This document shows, piece after piece, positions 9,420-21,371 of a stretch of 64,000 bases of DNA. The stretch's first letter is position 1. Every line of letters starts with the position of its first letter. This DNA comes from Mariprofundus sp. GTDB lineage: Bacteria > Pseudomonadota > Zetaproteobacteria > Mariprofundales > Mariprofundaceae. The notes beneath the pieces are model-generated. The model saw nothing but the letters and a program-made list of their open reading frames with translations. It searched no databases and was not told the origin of the DNA. A program made the translations under genes and the position numbers. Location of the stretch: the NCBI GenBank assembly GCA_021772775.1, contig JAJFLH010000035.1:1-64000 (forward strand), written 5' to 3'.

Positions 9420-11150
9420 TTGCTAATAAGCATGCTGAGTAAGATTCTGTTACCAACAATATTTATAGTATTGGCATACGGCTTCTGGGTTAGTCCGGAT
9501 TTCAAAGAGATCGCAGCAGGAGTCGCCATATTCCTCTTCGGTATGCTGGCACTGGAAGAGGGCTTCAAAGCTTTTACCGGTGGCATACTTGAACAAATTC
9601 TCAAACGCACCACCAACCGCTTATGGAAGAGTCTCTCTTTCGGGGTCCTGACTACCACGATTATGCAATCGAGTTCACTGGTCAGCGTGATTGCAATTTC
9701 ATTTCTGGGTGCTGGTCTCATCGGTCTCGCACAAGGGATTGGCATTGTTTTCGGCGCCAATCTGGGCACAACTACTGGCGCATGGCTAGTCGCAGGTTTT
9801 GGCTTGAAGGTGAAAATTTCAGCTTACGCCATGCCGATGCTGGTGTTTGGTGTCATCCTTCTCTTTCAAAGATCACGTCAGCTCAAAGGCATTGGATATG
9901 TATTGCTTGGTTTAGGTTTCCTATTCCTTGGCATCCATTATATGAAAGAAGGTTTTGAAGCATTCAAAGAGACCATTAATTTAGCCGAATATGCTGTTTC
10001 AGGTTACCGTGGACTATTTCTGTTCGCTTTGATTGGTGTGGCTGCAACAGTAATCATGCAATCCAGCCATGCGACTCTTGTGTTGATCATTACGGCTCTG
10101 GCGGCGCAACAGATCACCTATGAAAACGCACTGGCACTGGCCATTGGTGCCAATGTCGGTACAACAATCACAGCCATACTCGGCTCACTCAGCTCCAATG
10201 AACAGGGTAAACGCCTGGCCGGTGCCCACCTTATTTTCAATGCTGTTACAGGATTTATCGCTATACTGCTGATGCAGCCATTGATGCACGCTGTCGATGT
10301 GATCAGTGCCAACGTTGGTATCAACGAAAATGATTATATGCTCAAACTGGCTGTATTTCACACCCTGTTTAATCTTATTGGCATCGTTGTTATGGTACCC
10401 TTTATCAGTCGTCTGGTGAGCTTTCTTGAACGTGTTATCAAGGATGAACCTGACCATTTCGCCAAACCGAAACATCTGAACGATTCAGCACTTGAATTCA
10501 GTGATACGGCAGTTGAAGCCTTACGTCTGGAAACTTTGCATATCTATGACAAAGCCACGGAGGTCATTGCTCGCGGGCTATCGCTGAAAAAGAAAGATAT
10601 TTTCTCAGATGAGAAGTTGAAGAGTTTGATTCGCCGACGAGATACACCCGACCATTATGATGTTGATGATGCATATGATCATTATATCAAAAGCTTGTAC
10701 GGATCACTGCTCGAATTCATTAATCGAATGCCATCAGATATGAATGTATCTCAACCGATTGATAATGTACGTTTCTGTAATGAGTCGATCATTATTATTC
10801 TGAAAGATGTGAAACACCTGCAAAAAAACATGCTCGGGTTTATCGCCTCACTAAATCCTGATATCCGTGATGAATACAATAAGATACGCCGTCGCATCAC
10901 CAAGGTGCTGCGCCGACTGGAGAAGATCAGAGTCGATGATCAATCCGTGCTTACCCATGATGCACTGGATCAGATGCTGGAAAAAAATGATGAGCTATTA
11001 CATCGGCGGCTCGATGAGATGATTCGCCATGGTCAGATCACAGCTGATATGGCCATCTCATTGATGAATGACAGTAACTATGCTCACAGCATCATTCGTA
11101 ACCTGATTGAAGTGAACCGCAGACTTATCCTGCCTGCTAAAGCTGCCTAA
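9420..11150 (+). CDS. Na/Pi cotransporter-family protein with PhoU-like C-terminal domain
   Basis: About 576 residues. The first two thirds carry two repeats of the Na/Pi symporter unit with the signature QSSS (TTTIMQSSSLVSVIAIS) and its partner QSSH (TVIMQSSHATLVLIITALA). Each is followed by a glycine-rich GANLGTT or GANVGTT motif, as in NptA/YjbB proteins that move phosphate with sodium. The last 200 residues are helical with PhoU-like heptads (KEDIFSDEKLKSLIRRRDTP region onward), thought to regulate transport. I chose the TTG at 9420 because GGGAG lies 9 nt upstream; an ATG at 9432 and a longer frame from 9369 are alternatives. Stands alone after the diguanylate cyclase. Confidence 0.85.
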   Translation: MLISMLSKILLPTIFIVLAYGFWVSPDFKEIAAGVAIFLFGMLALEEGFKAFTGGILEQILKRTTNRLWKSLSFGVLTTTIMQSSSLVSVIAISFLGAGLIGLAQGIGIVFGANLGTTTGAWLVAGFGLKVKISAYAMPMLVFGVILLFQRSRQLKGIGYVLLGLGFLFLGIHYMKEGFEAFKETINLAEYAVSGYRGLFLFALIGVAATVIMQSSHATLVLIITALAAQQITYENALALAIGANVGTTITAILGSLSSNEQGKRLAGAHLIFNAVTGFIAILLMQPLMHAVDVISANVGINENDYMLKLAVFHTLFNLIGIVVMVPFISRLVSFLERVIKDEPDHFAKPKHLNDSALEFSDTAVEALRLETLHIYDKATEVIARGLSLKKKDIFSDEKLKSLIRRRDTPDHYDVDDAYDHYIKSLYGSLLEFINRMPSDMNVSQPIDNVRFCNESIIIILKDVKHLQKNMLGFIASLNPDIRDEYNKIRRRITKVLRRLEKIRVDDQSVLTHDALDQMLEKNDELLHRRLDEMIRHGQITADMAISLMNDSNYAHSIIRNLIEVNRRLILPAKAA

Positions 11151-11234
11151 CCAAGAGTACTCAGACCGCCTGATTTTACTATTAGCAGCAGCGAATAGGC
11201 TCCACTCATCAGAGCAATCGCATTAAACTGGTAA

Positions 11235-11359
11235 CGTCATCCTCGCGAATGCGGGGATCCATTCTTTTTACCTGCACTTTCCAGCTTAAACGTTGTTTTA
11301 AGAGAGGCTTGATCTCCGCCCCACGCCTTCGCGGGGGCAGGGCATTCGCAAAGATGACG
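11235..11359. repeat. 125-bp MITE/REP-like element with inverted ends
   Basis: The left end CGTCATCCTCGCGAATGC and the reverse complement of the right end CGTCATCTTTGCGAATGC match at 16 of 18 bases. The interior is GC-rich (GCGGGGATCC, CGCGGGGGCAG) and has no gene. Motifs of the form CGTCATCCCCGCGAATGCGGGGATCC are widespread repeats in proteobacterial genomes. It sits in a 440-base gap between the Na/Pi-type gene and the first hybrid kinase. Confidence 0.7.
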
Positions 11360-11595
11360 AAAAAAGTCCCGTTATAAAGCTAAGTGACAGAAATAATACC
11401 TATCACTCTGAATAAATGGGTAAAAAACTGGATGCTTTAAGGCGATCACCCTGCTCAGTCATGAATCTATCATACTGTTTCGTTCGCTAACAAACCCGGT
11501 TTGTAAAACACCGCAAAACAGCTTTACTCAAAATTATAATCAACAAATCATATGAAATAGACTATATTGCATTCTATGAATGTTAAAATAGAGAT
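11360..11595. other. Intergenic region before the first hybrid kinase
   Basis: AT-rich stretch with no gene. ATATGAAATAGACTATATTG around 11550 is promoter-like in composition, but no paired boxes with proper spacing are clear. Confidence 0.3.
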
Positions 11596-14500
11596 ATGAC
11601 GAAGCAACGTCGCGATGTGTTAGTCGAAGAGAATCAGCGTCTCAAGCTGGAGCTTGCTCGTCTGCGCAGTCAAAACACACCCAAAAGCTCTGTTAAGTTC
11701 AATTGTGAAACAGGTCGTTGTCCACTGGCTGTTACAACTCATGCTGTGTTATGGAAAATGGATAGTAATACCAGAAAGTTTACCTTCATCAGCCCCCATA
11801 TAGAGCAGTGGTTAGGCTATCCAGCCGATTCATGGATCGGCCTTGAGACCTGTAATGAACGCCTGCATCCCGATGACCGGCATATCATTGATAAGATCCA
11901 TAATGAAGCAATAGAGCATGGTAGCGAGGCAACGGTAGATTACCGTCTGATCAGAGCCGGTGGAGAGATAGTCTGGGTCAGAGATGTCATTTCGATCGAT
12001 AGATGCAATCCTTCTACACCATCATTGATCGGCTTTATGATCGACATCAGCGATCACAATAAAATAGAAAAGGCGCTTAAAGAGTCTGAGGAGAAGTATC
12101 GCTCCCTCATGCAGAGTGCCGGAGATGCCATCTTCGTTGCAGATGCAGAGACAGGTATCCTCGTTGATGCCAATCGGCAGGCCAGTGAATTGATTGGCTG
12201 GAACCAGAACGAGTTAATCGGCATGCATCATACTCGGCTTCATCCAACAGCTGAGAGAGAGTATTATAACCGTCAATTTATCAGTCAAATTGGCGGCAGA
12301 AGCAGCGGTATAAGTCTAAGCTCTGAAGTTCAACATAGGAATGGGAGCCTTATCCCGGTTGAGATAAATGCAGCTAGTTTTATGGCTGGTGACAGGAGAC
12401 TGGTGCAAGGTATTTTCAGGAATATTAGCGAACGCAAACAGACTGAAATCGCACTGCAAAAATCGGAAGAGAATTTGCGAACCATTTTCGACAATATACA
12501 AGACACCTTTTACCGCAGTGATCTAAGCGGAAAAATCATTGATCTGTCCCCTTCCGTCGCAGAACTCATCTCCATACAAGCCAAAGATCTAATCGGCAAG
12601 CAACTGGCGGACTACTATGTTGATCCGCATGGTCGTGAAAAATTTCTTTCAGCTCTTGTAGATGCGGGCGGAGAAGTGCGCAATTATGAGGCATTGATTC
12701 GTAAAGGTGATGGCCAACAGATTTGGGTTGCTACGAATGCGCAGTACTATCGCGATGAGATGGGTGAGATAGCAGGTATTGAAGGCACTATCCGTGATAT
12801 CACAGAGCGCAAACTGAGTGAGGAGAAAAACCTCACCCAAATTCGTACGCTGGAGAGCCTGCAAAAAATAGCCGATGCCATTAATAGTCCACTACCATCC
12901 AATAAAGTCATGGATGATGTCATTGCAATTATTCTTGAAATTTTCACTGCCGACCGTGCATGGCTGCTCTACCCCTGTGATCCAGAAGCCGATTCTTGGG
13001 AAGTACCCGTGGAAGCAACGCTGCCACAATACCCGGGAGCACTGGCCTTAAAACAAAAGATTTCGCTTTCTGCCGAAGTAACACAGGTATTCAGAGAGGT
13101 TTTGGCGTCAGATCAACCTGTTGTCTGCTGCCCTATGCTAACAGGTGATCCAAATACCGATCCGTTTGCAGTTAAATCGCAAATCATTATGGCCATCCAT
13201 CCAAAACATGGCAAAGCCTGGGCACTGGGCCTGCATCAGTGTTCATATGAACGCCAATGGAGTGATGAAGATCAACAGCTGTTTGCCCAGGTTGGCAAGA
13301 GAATGACCGTCCTGCTGGGTTCCACACATCAGGACAACAGACTGCGCAAACTCTCCTCTGCCGTACAGCAGGCTGGCGAATCGGTACTTATTACGGATCG
13401 GACAGGCAGCATCGAATATATCAATCCGGCCTTCACAGCCATCACTGGCTACTCTGCTGAGGAGGTCATAGGCAAGAGCCCTTCCATCCTTAAAAGTGAT
13501 GCTCAGGATCCAGCTTATTACAAAGAGCTCTGGGAAACGGTTACACGTGGTGATGTATGGCATGGTACACTGATCGACCGAAAAAAAGACGGTAGCTTCT
13601 ATCCCGCCCTCATGACAGTCGCTCCTGTTCACGATGATCATGACAATATCACCCATTTTGTCGCGACTCAGCAGGATATGACGGAATACAAACGGCTTGA
13701 AGAACAGTTCTTTGAAGCACAGAAGTTGCAGGCCATCGGAACACTGGCAGGCGGTATTGCGCATGATTTCAACAATATGCTAGCTGCTTTACAGGGCAAT
13801 CTGTTTCTGGTGCGACAACACAGCAAGCTCAGCCAAAAAACAGAGTCCCGACTAAACAGTGTTGATATGATTATCGTTCGTGCTGCCAGCATGGTGAGAC
13901 AGCTTTTAACCTATGCGCGCAAAGATCGGGTCACGATGACCCCCTTCTCTCTCAACTCATTTATGAAAGAGGGGTTCAAAATGCTAAAAACTGCCATCCC
14001 TGAAAATATCGAGCACGTTTGCGATCTCTGTCAGGATGAGTTGATTATCCATGGTGATGCTATGCAGCTGCAACAGGCGCTGATGAATCTACTGATCAAT
14101 GCCCGCGATGCTGTTGAAGGTTCACGACAGCCGAAAATCAACTGTTCACTTGCCCCCTACTCCGCCAGCATTGATTTTCTCAACAGACATCCCGAACTGA
14201 TTAAAACCAACTTTGCCCGTCTAACAGTATCCGACAATGGCAGCGGTATTAACCATGACAAACTGAATAAGATTTTCGAACCCTTTTTCACCACCAAGGA
14301 GGTCGGCAAGGGGACCGGACTTGGACTAGCTATGGTTTACGGCTCGATTATAACCCATGGCGGCGTTATTGAGGTGGAGAGTGAAGCGGGAAAGGGTTCG
14401 GCATTTCATATCTACCTGCCACTGGAAGAACAGTCTGAACCAGAACAAACGAAAACTAAACCGGCCATATCACAGGGAGAGTCGGAAACTATTCTACTGG

Positions 14501-14841
14501 TGGACGATGAAGAGACACTACGCATAGTCACAGCAGAAGTACTCAGAGACATGGGCTATGTAGTACTGGAAGGCGTAGATGGCAAGCAAGCACTGCGTAT
14601 TTTCAACAGTCACCATATCGATTTGATTTTGACCGATATTGTCATGCCAATATTGGGCGGCATCGAGCTGGCCAGAGAGGTACGCAAGCAGCATGCGAAT
14701 ATGCCAATTATTTTTATGACCGGTTATGACAAAGCTCAAACGTTGGGATATCAAAAGGAGTTTGAGCATAGTAATGTACTCAATAAACCCTTCGAGTTCG
14801 AAAACCTTAGCCATATGATCCGGCAACTGCTGAGTAATTAA
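11596..14841 (+). CDS. Soluble PAS/GAF hybrid histidine kinase with receiver domain
   Basis: 1081 residues, no membrane helix. Order seen: a short N-terminal leucine/charged coiled coil (about 8-26), PAS (about 45-155), PAS (165-283), PAS (290-405), GAF (420-575), PAS (580-700), then the kinase. The phospho-acceptor box is [12 protein letters not shown] (His about 723). ATP-binding boxes are [19 protein letters not shown] and [14 protein letters not shown] receiver domain closes the protein, with acidic pocket LLVDDEE and phospho-Asp in LTDIVMP (about 1015). Such AHDFNN kinases pass phosphate to their own receiver; no DNA-binding output is attached, so a separate phosphotransfer protein or response regulator must exist elsewhere. 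Its neighbour at 14964 has the same kinase-receiver half, suggesting duplication. Confidence 0.9.
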   Translation: MTKQRRDVLVEENQRLKLELARLRSQNTPKSSVKFNCETGRCPLAVTTHAVLWKMDSNTRKFTFISPHIEQWLGYPADSWIGLETCNERLHPDDRHIIDKIHNEAIEHGSEATVDYRLIRAGGEIVWVRDVISIDRCNPSTPSLIGFMIDISDHNKIEKALKESEEKYRSLMQSAGDAIFVADAETGILVDANRQASELIGWNQNELIGMHHTRLHPTAEREYYNRQFISQIGGRSSGISLSSEVQHRNGSLIPVEINAASFMAGDRRLVQGIFRNISERKQTEIALQKSEENLRTIFDNIQDTFYRSDLSGKIIDLSPSVAELISIQAKDLIGKQLADYYVDPHGREKFLSALVDAGGEVRNYEALIRKGDGQQIWVATNAQYYRDEMGEIAGIEGTIRDITERKLSEEKNLTQIRTLESLQKIADAINSPLPSNKVMDDVIAIILEIFTADRAWLLYPCDPEADSWEVPVEATLPQYPGALALKQKISLSAEVTQVFREVLASDQPVVCCPMLTGDPNTDPFAVKSQIIMAIHPKHGKAWALGLHQCSYERQWSDEDQQLFAQVGKRMTVLLGSTHQDNRLRKLSSAVQQAGESVLITDRTGSIEYINPAFTAITGYSAEEVIGKSPSILKSDAQDPAYYKELWETVTRGDVWHGTLIDRKKDGSFYPALMTVAPVHDDHDNITHFVATQQDMTEYKRLEEQFFEAQKLQAIGTLAGGIAHDFNNMLAALQGNLFLVRQHSKLSQKTESRLNSVDMIIVRAASMVRQLLTYARKDRVTMTPFSLNSFMKEGFKMLKTAIPENIEHVCDLCQDELIIHGDAMQLQQALMNLLINARDAVEGSRQPKINCSLAPYSASIDFLNRHPELIKTNFARLTVSDNGSGINHDKLNKIFEPFFTTKEVGKGTGLGLAMVYGSIITHGGVIEVESEAGKGSAFHIYLPLEEQSEPEQTKTKPAISQGESETILLVDDEETLRIVTAEVLRDMGYVVLEGVDGKQALRIFNSHHIDLILTDIVMPILGGIELAREVRKQHANMPIIFMTGYDKAQTLGYQKEFEHSNVLNKPFEFENLSHMIRQLLSN

Positions 14842-14963
14842 AGGTAATGAGCGTTGCGTGCAGGAAATATTTTTATAATAAGAGATACATTGAGAGAGTT
14901 CAAAGTTATTCATTTATAAGGTAGGGAACTTAATAAATCAGTATATTGCCCATGAGGCCGCAT

Positions 14964-17900
14964 ATGAAAAAGGGCATCGACCAAAAACAGACATTGGAAA
15001 GACTACAGGAATCACTTTCCCTTCAACAGGCCACTATCGAGTCCACAGCCGATGGTATTCTGGTGGTCAACAACGATGGACACTGGTCATCGTTCAATAA
15101 AAAATTTATTGAAATGTGGCGGATCACGCCTGAAATCATGGACTCCGGCGATGACAAACAGGCATTAAGCCATGTGCTGGATCAACTCTCCGATCCACAA
15201 AGTTTTATCGACAAAGTGATGTCGCTCTACTCCCATCCTCAAGATACCAGTTTCGACGTGTTACCGTTTAAGGATGGACGTCTATTTGAACGTTATTCAA
15301 TGTCACAGAAGATTGATCACCAGACCGTTGGCCGGGTCTGGAGTTTTCGTGACGTGACAGATCGACATCAGGTTGAAGAAAAACTGCGACTCAGCGAAGA
15401 ACGTTTTGCGCTGGCCATGGCTGGTGCCAACGACGGCTTATGGGACTGGAATCTAGAGACCGATGAGGTCTATTACTCTCCACGCTGGTTAGAAATGCTT
15501 GGTTATGAAGCCGATGTATTTCCTCAAACGATCAATACCTGGGCACAACTTGTACATGCAGATGACAAGCATTGGGTACTGCAACGGGTAACAGATTACC
15601 TGCAGGGGGATGCTGATAGCTTTGAAGTAGAGATGCGCATGCATCACAGGGATGGCCATGACGTTATTGTTCTGTCTCGCGCATCCAAAGCAGTAAGGCA
15701 GTCCGATAACAAACCTATTCGTCTGGTCGGCACGCATGTCGACATCTCAGAGCGAAAACAGGCAGAGCAAAAGGTGCTAGAGAGCGAACGGAGTTATCGC
15801 GGCATCTTCAATAGCCTGAACGAAGCGGTATATATTCAGAATGAAAATGGTCTCTTCCTGGACGTTAACGATGGTGTAGTGCGCATGTATGGCTTGCCGC
15901 GCGATCATTTCATTGGTCATACGCCTGAATTCCTAGCGGCTCCTGGCCGAAATGATTTGGAGAGCATTGCTCATCTGGTCGATCTGGCATTTAAGGGCGA
16001 GCCCCAGAGTTTTGAGTTTTGGGCCATTCATGCAGATGGTACAGAGTTTCCCAAGGAGGTGCATGTTTATCCCGGTGAATATTTAGGCCAAAAAGTTATC
16101 ATCGCCGTAGCATCCGGTATTTCAGAGCGTAAACAGGCAGAAACTGCGCTCAGGGAGAGCGAGGAACGTTTTCAACAAGCCCAAGCTGTCGGCCATGTCG
16201 GCGTCTGGGATTGGAATCCGCTCACCGGTGCTCTGGTCTGGACGGAAGAGACATTTAAGATATTTGGCTATAAGCAGGGTGAAGTTGAGCCCAGTTACGA
16301 ACTTTTTCTCGAACATGTGCATCCCGATGACCGCGAAATATTAAACAACGCAGTCGAATCGGCACTTCATAATGGCAAAAAATATGACATTGACTGCCGC
16401 TTCAGCCGTAAGGATGAAAGCGAAGGCACAGCCTATGCCCAAGGTCAGGTCAGCTATGATACTGAAGGCAACCCGCTCCGCATGCTTGGCACATTCCAAG
16501 ACATCAGTGAACGCAAGCAACAACAAGCTCTACTGGAAGCAAGTCAGAAAAAATTCAGTACACTATTTGAATCATCTACCGATGGACTGTTCATTCTCAA
16601 CATGCAGGGCAACTTTATCGATATCAATAAGACCGCACATCAGCGACTGGGTTATTCCAATGATGAAATGATGGCCATGAAGGTAACCGAATTGGACCCG
16701 CCTGAATTTGCCGCCAAAGTACCTGAACGCATGGCGCAGATTCATAAGAAAAGTACGATTACATTTGAGAGCGCGCATTACCGTAAGGATGGCTCCATCA
16801 TGCCGGTCGAAATCAGTGCCCGTATCCTGGAACTGGCTGGAGAACAGGTCGTTTTCTGTGTCGTCCGCGACATCAGCGAGCGCAAAGAGTTTGAGGAGCA
16901 GCTACGCCAATCACAAAAGATGGAAGCGATTGGCACACTGGTTGGTGGCATCGCCCATGATTTCAATAATATGCTGGCTGCTATGCTAGGTAATATTTAT
17001 CTGGCGAAGCTCTTGTTGCAGGAGCATCCAATGGCTACAGATAAACTGGCCAATATCGAGAAACTGGGTAACCGCGCCGCCGAAATGGTGCAACAACTAC
17101 TGACCTTCGCTCGTAAAGATAGTGTCGCCATGCATACGTTCAGCCTGAATTCCTTTATGAACGAGGGTTATAAACTGGCTACAGCAGGCATCCCTGAAAA
17201 TATCGATCACCAGACTTCGATTTGCAAAGAAAAACTTAGCATTAAAGGAGATGCCACTCAGCTGCAACAAGTACTGATGAATTTGTTAAATAATGCGGTG
17301 GATGCCGTTGCTAATACCCCCCACCCTAAGATTCACTGCACTCTCACACCATTTGAAGCAGATGAACCATTCAGAAAAAAACATCCAGAGCTGAGCGGCA
17401 ATCTATTTGCCTGCATTTCAGTGCATGATAATGGCCGTGGAATTCCTGGCAAACAACTGGATAAAATTTTTGAACCTTTCTTTACAACTAAGGAAGTTGG
17501 TAAAGGAACAGGGCTTGGGCTAGCCATGCTCTATGGAGCTATCCAGACGCATGGCGGTGTTGTCGAAGTAGAAAGCAATGTCGATATTGGCTCTCTATTT
17601 CGTGTCTATCTGCCGCTAAACAGAGATGCGCCGGAAGTAGCTACCGAGACCAATGAAACCGGCAGTATGGGTCGCGGAGAAACTATTCTATTGGTTGATG
17701 ATGAAGATGATGTTCGCAGCACCACCAGTGAAGTATTGAACATGATGGGATACCATGTTGTAGAAGCCAGTGATGGCGAAGAGGCGCTGGATATATTCAA
17801 GACTAAACAGGAACATATCGACCTGATTATTTCCGATATTATCATGCCTAAAATGGGCGGTACCGCCCTACTCAAAGCCGTTCTACAACGCGATGAAAAG

Positions 17901-18044
17901 ATACCGTTTATCCTAGTTAGCGGCTACGACAAAGATAATGTTATTGATAAAAAATCCGATTTTCCTGTACTCAATAAACCGTTTGATTTCGATGAACTTT
18001 CCCGATTAATACAGGGATTGATTCATAAACGACACGATGACTAA
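14964..18044 (+). CDS. Soluble multi-PAS hybrid histidine kinase with receiver domain
   Basis: 1026 residues with five PAS modules in a row (roughly 15-135, 140-265, 270-390, 395-515, 520-640), several ending in the DISERKQ type linker. Then the kinase box [15 protein letters not shown]-site boxes [19 protein letters not shown] and [13 protein letters not shown], and a receiver (LLVDDEDDV, phospho-Asp in ISDIIMP). The kinase and receiver halves align closely with the preceding gene and with the 38.0-40.3 kb kinase, while sensor parts differ. The ATG at 14964 was chosen because GAGG lies 6 nt upstream; TTG 14946 and ATG 14952 are in frame but have poorer sites. It lies 122 bases after the previous kinase, possibly cotranscribed, and converges on the next gene with an 11-bp gap. 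Confidence 0.88.
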   Translation: MKKGIDQKQTLERLQESLSLQQATIESTADGILVVNNDGHWSSFNKKFIEMWRITPEIMDSGDDKQALSHVLDQLSDPQSFIDKVMSLYSHPQDTSFDVLPFKDGRLFERYSMSQKIDHQTVGRVWSFRDVTDRHQVEEKLRLSEERFALAMAGANDGLWDWNLETDEVYYSPRWLEMLGYEADVFPQTINTWAQLVHADDKHWVLQRVTDYLQGDADSFEVEMRMHHRDGHDVIVLSRASKAVRQSDNKPIRLVGTHVDISERKQAEQKVLESERSYRGIFNSLNEAVYIQNENGLFLDVNDGVVRMYGLPRDHFIGHTPEFLAAPGRNDLESIAHLVDLAFKGEPQSFEFWAIHADGTEFPKEVHVYPGEYLGQKVIIAVASGISERKQAETALRESEERFQQAQAVGHVGVWDWNPLTGALVWTEETFKIFGYKQGEVEPSYELFLEHVHPDDREILNNAVESALHNGKKYDIDCRFSRKDESEGTAYAQGQVSYDTEGNPLRMLGTFQDISERKQQQALLEASQKKFSTLFESSTDGLFILNMQGNFIDINKTAHQRLGYSNDEMMAMKVTELDPPEFAAKVPERMAQIHKKSTITFESAHYRKDGSIMPVEISARILELAGEQVVFCVVRDISERKEFEEQLRQSQKMEAIGTLVGGIAHDFNNMLAAMLGNIYLAKLLLQEHPMATDKLANIEKLGNRAAEMVQQLLTFARKDSVAMHTFSLNSFMNEGYKLATAGIPENIDHQTSICKEKLSIKGDATQLQQVLMNLLNNAVDAVANTPHPKIHCTLTPFEADEPFRKKHPELSGNLFACISVHDNGRGIPGKQLDKIFEPFFTTKEVGKGTGLGLAMLYGAIQTHGGVVEVESNVDIGSLFRVYLPLNRDAPEVATETNETGSMGRGETILLVDDEDDVRSTTSEVLNMMGYHVVEASDGEEALDIFKTKQEHIDLIISDIIMPKMGGTALLKAVLQRDEKIPFILVSGYDKDNVIDKKSDFPVLNKPFDFDELSRLIQGLIHKRHDD

Positions 18045-18055
18045 AAAACTTTAAG

Positions 18056-20515
18056 CTAAGAGGATGAGCTATTCGGTTTAATCCATTTCGCCATGGTGTT
18101 AAACATGGCATTGAAATTAATGGGTTTGGTGATGTGGTCATTCATGCCTGCAGCTAGCACTTCTTCTCTTGCACCTGCCATGGCATTGCCGGTCAGCGCT
18201 ATAATGGGCAGCTCTTTGAACCGTTCCTGTTGACGAATTTTTCGGCTCGCACTGTAACCATCCATAACCGGCATCTGACAATCCATCATGACACAGTCAA
18301 AAGATTTTTTCTCCAATAAATCCAGAGCTTCTTGCCCATTATTCGCCACATCAACCATGATCCCATTACAATTGAGAACCTCCAAAAATATCTCCTGATT
18401 GATTAGGTTATCTTCAGCTAAGAGGATCACTGCCCCATGCAATTTACGAATTGATTCAGAGCCATCGTCCTGCCCACTCGCAATCATAGAAGAGTAGGAT
18501 GAACCACTACCCTGCTGCTTCTGTAGCGGTACAGTAAAATGAAAGGTGCTACCCTCACCCGCTTCGCTCTCAACCCAAATCTCACCCCGCATCATCTCGA
18601 CCAGTTGTTTTGAAATCGCCAGGCCAAGGCCCGTACCACCATATTTTCTGGTGGTGGAGCTATCTGCCTGACTGAACGATTGAAATAATTTTTGTTGCTC
18701 TTCATCGGTCATACCTATTCCCGTATCATTGACTAAAAAGTGAAGCAATACTGAATCATTAGAGGATTCTTTTAATGTTATTTCGATGCGTACTATGCCT
18801 TCTTCAGAATTGAATTTCAGCGCATTACTGACCAGATTGGTGAGTATTTGCCCCAAACGCAGTGGATCACCGATCAGAGCAGTAGGCACATCGGAATCAA
18901 CATTGAGCAACAGCTCTTCACCTTTTTCCTCCACCTTTATATCAACCAGACTAATGAGGTTATCCAGCATATCATCCAGTCTGAAGTTGATGATTTCAAT
19001 ATCCAGTTTACCTGATTCGATCTTACTGAAGTCAAGAATATCGTTAATGATACCAAGCAGATTCTCAGCTGAAAGGTGTACTTTACTAATGTAGTTGTGC
19101 TGTTTTTTATTCAGTTCTGTTTGAAGAGCCAAATATGACATGCCAATAATGGCATTCATCGGTGTACGAATTTCGTGAGACATATTGGCAAGAAAATCGG
19201 ATTTAGCTCGACTTGCAGATTCAGCAGTCTGTGTTGCCGCCTTTAGTTGCCTGGTGCGCTCTTCCACCATTGACTCCAGCTTATTACGATAGGTGTTCAA
19301 TTCCCGTGCCGAATAGATGCGGGCAGTGACATCAGTGACGGCAGCCACCATAAGCACCTCTTGCGCTAACTCGATCTTGGAAAGACTGATATCCAGAAAT
19401 AGTTCGTTGCCATTTTTATTCAACGTTCTGACCGGAGTCCTCTTCATTTGAGGTATATAATCAATATCACTGTTGGCAAATTCATCCACATAAATATCAT
19501 GTTTCTGATGAGTGCCTTTCGGCATTAAGTGATGAATAGGAAGACCTATCATCTCCTTTTCCTGATAGCCGAACACCTTTTCTGCCGCCTTGTTAAACAG
19601 CACAATCTCCTGCTGATAATTGATTACAACAATGGCTGTTGCAGTGACATCCAGAATCCCCTGATAACGGCGTTCACTATCCTGTAGTTGTTCAAAACTA
19701 TGCTCCAGATCAATTTGATGTTTTCTATTCGCCAATAACACATATCTGAATGTTCCCAGTGCATGCTGCTGCTCCAGCAAATGAGTGTCCGACAAGTTTG
19801 GCAAGGTTACATCGAGATCCCCTTTTGCCAGTTTCACCATAGCGTGACTGATGCTGCTTAATCCTTTTGATAAACGACGCGATATATATAGAGAAATAAT
19901 AATCATGGTAACAAGTAAAATAACAGCAAACAGGTTTACCCATTGGTTTTTAGATGAAGTTGCATCAATCATAGACGAGGCATTTGCCATCTCTTCAATG
20001 AAGTGTTCAGATAAGGTTAACAACTCCCCATTTAATCTCACCAAGACACGCTCTGCTTCAATCAGTTCTTTAATGGCACGATTTGAATCCACTGTAGATA
20101 GTTCAATCGAATGGATTACGGTCTCTCTATAACTGGCAAAAGCAACAGGAATATCCTTGAGATATTTGGCTTGTTTCTCTTCCCAAGCGTGTTGAGATGA
20201 GATCGCTTCAAAACTTTTTTCCAGTTCATGCAGTTGATTAAGCTGTTTTCTGCCCTGCAGATAGACAATCTCTTCATCTCCATGTTCAATAGCTGAAAGC
20301 AGAACGATTGAGATCTTATTATGCAAATCAGCCAGAGAGATCGTGAGCTGATTGAGTTGCCCTATTTGAGGTAGATTAGTGGCGGCTAAATTTTTAAGAA
20401 TATCAGTATGCGAACGAATAGTATTAAAACCGACGACATACAACAGTGATGCCAAAACGACACCGACCAGCGGTGCCACCAGAAAACGGGCCTGAATTGA
20501 TAGTCTATTGAGCAT
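18056..20515 (-). CDS. Membrane hybrid histidine kinase (HAMP-PAS-HisKA-HATPase-REC)
   Basis: 819 residues. Helices at about 10-30 and 193-213 bracket a helical periplasmic sensor of about 160 residues; HAMP follows ([20 protein letters not shown]), then a PAS domain (about 278-395) and a classic HisKA box [21 protein letters not shown]-site motifs are [20 protein letters not shown] and [12 protein letters not shown]. The receiver has ILLAEDN and phospho-Asp in [11 protein letters not shown]. This is the BarA/LuxQ-like class, distinct from the two AHDFNN kinases on the opposite strand beside it. It stands alone with a 9-bp gap to the histidine phosphatase gene upstream, so the two are probably cotranscribed. 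Confidence 0.9.
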   Translation of the reverse strand: MLNRLSIQARFLVAPLVGVVLASLLYVVGFNTIRSHTDILKNLAATNLPQIGQLNQLTISLADLHNKISIVLLSAIEHGDEEIVYLQGRKQLNQLHELEKSFEAISSQHAWEEKQAKYLKDIPVAFASYRETVIHSIELSTVDSNRAIKELIEAERVLVRLNGELLTLSEHFIEEMANASSMIDATSSKNQWVNLFAVILLVTMIIISLYISRRLSKGLSSISHAMVKLAKGDLDVTLPNLSDTHLLEQQHALGTFRYVLLANRKHQIDLEHSFEQLQDSERRYQGILDVTATAIVVINYQQEIVLFNKAAEKVFGYQEKEMIGLPIHHLMPKGTHQKHDIYVDEFANSDIDYIPQMKRTPVRTLNKNGNELFLDISLSKIELAQEVLMVAAVTDVTARIYSARELNTYRNKLESMVEERTRQLKAATQTAESASRAKSDFLANMSHEIRTPMNAIIGMSYLALQTELNKKQHNYISKVHLSAENLLGIINDILDFSKIESGKLDIEIINFRLDDMLDNLISLVDIKVEEKGEELLLNVDSDVPTALIGDPLRLGQILTNLVSNALKFNSEEGIVRIEITLKESSNDSVLLHFLVNDTGIGMTDEEQQKLFQSFSQADSSTTRKYGGTGLGLAISKQLVEMMRGEIWVESEAGEGSTFHFTVPLQKQQGSGSSYSSMIASGQDDGSESIRKLHGAVILLAEDNLINQEIFLEVLNCNGIMVDVANNGQEALDLLEKKSFDCVMMDCQMPVMDGYSASRKIRQQERFKELPIIALTGNAMAGAREEVLAAGMNDHITKPINFNAMFNTMAKWIKPNSSSS

Positions 20516-20524
20516 GTTTGAACG

Positions 20525-21145
20525 TTATTCCTGTTGCTCTAGGGCAACAGACCATTGCCCCGGTTTAATCATACCCAGAAATGTTAGATTATTGCCCTGC
20601 TTCTGAAAAATCACAGCAACCCCCTCCGGTTTAGGAAATACGCCCAAACCATCACGCAAATTCGATGTGTGACCAACAAAGACATCATTGTGTTGGCTGA
20701 CATCAGCCATCTGCATTTTTGATAGTAGATGCTGGCCTAGCTTATCAGACGTCTCCCTGTCTTTTTTGATCGAGAATTGGAGATTCTGATCTATCTTATA
20801 TCTATCAAAAATAAGTTGAGCAGTGTCTTTACAGCGACAATAAGGGCTAGAGTAAACATCTCCAATTGGAATCCCCAATCTCTTGATGACCAGCCCGATA
20901 TCTTTTGCCTCGGTTCGGCCAATATCAGAGAGATTACGTTGTCTGTTACAGTCAGACAGATCGGTATCTTTAGATTCAAGGTCAGTGGATGCATGACGGA
21001 TGTAAATGATATGCCCCCCACTCTTTAGAGCCGAGATTAACTCAGAAGTTGAGTGCTGCTGTTTGGAAACAGGTTCTGCCTCTAAAGAGGAGAGACAACC
21101 AAGAATAAGAAACATCAGACCAATAATCGAAATATACTTTTTCAA
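20525..21145 (-). CDS. Exported histidine phosphatase-family protein (possible lipoprotein)
   Basis: 206 residues. A signal peptide MKKYISIIGLMFLILGCLSS is followed by the phosphatase signature IIYIRHASTDLE (RHA form of the RHG motif, catalytic His about 52) and VYSSPYCRCKDTA. The second conserved His is in FVGHTSNLRDGLG. LILGC resembles a lipobox, so it may be lipid-anchored. Members of this branch act on phosphate esters in the periplasm; the substrate is unknown. The gene ends 9 bp before the hybrid kinase at 18056-20515 on the same strand, so they likely form an operon and the phosphatase may serve the same pathway as the sensor. Confidence 0.82.
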   Translation of the reverse strand: MKKYISIIGLMFLILGCLSSLEAEPVSKQQHSTSELISALKSGGHIIYIRHASTDLESKDTDLSDCNRQRNLSDIGRTEAKDIGLVIKRLGIPIGDVYSSPYCRCKDTAQLIFDRYKIDQNLQFSIKKDRETSDKLGQHLLSKMQMADVSQHNDVFVGHTSNLRDGLGVFPKPEGVAVIFQKQGNNLTFLGMIKPGQWSVALEQQE

Positions 21146-21371
21146 TCCTCACCTCCACAGCCTGATCAACACGCCTTAGTCCATAGGGAAAACTATGCCG
21201 ATGAAAAGCTGTTCAATCAGCTTTAGAAAAAGGTAAGCAAGTAACAGGCCTATTCGTTGTTCATTACTGAAGAGTTTAGAACGATCAATGATTATTCTCC
21301 CTCAGTAGGGGACAAAAACATCGATTCAAACAGCCATTTGCATCATCAAAACATAAAATATTTAGCTGTTG

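Noticed and set aside
13243-13764. 173-codon minus-strand frame
   Set aside because: Antisense to the hybrid kinase at 11596-14841; no RBS and no domain pattern.
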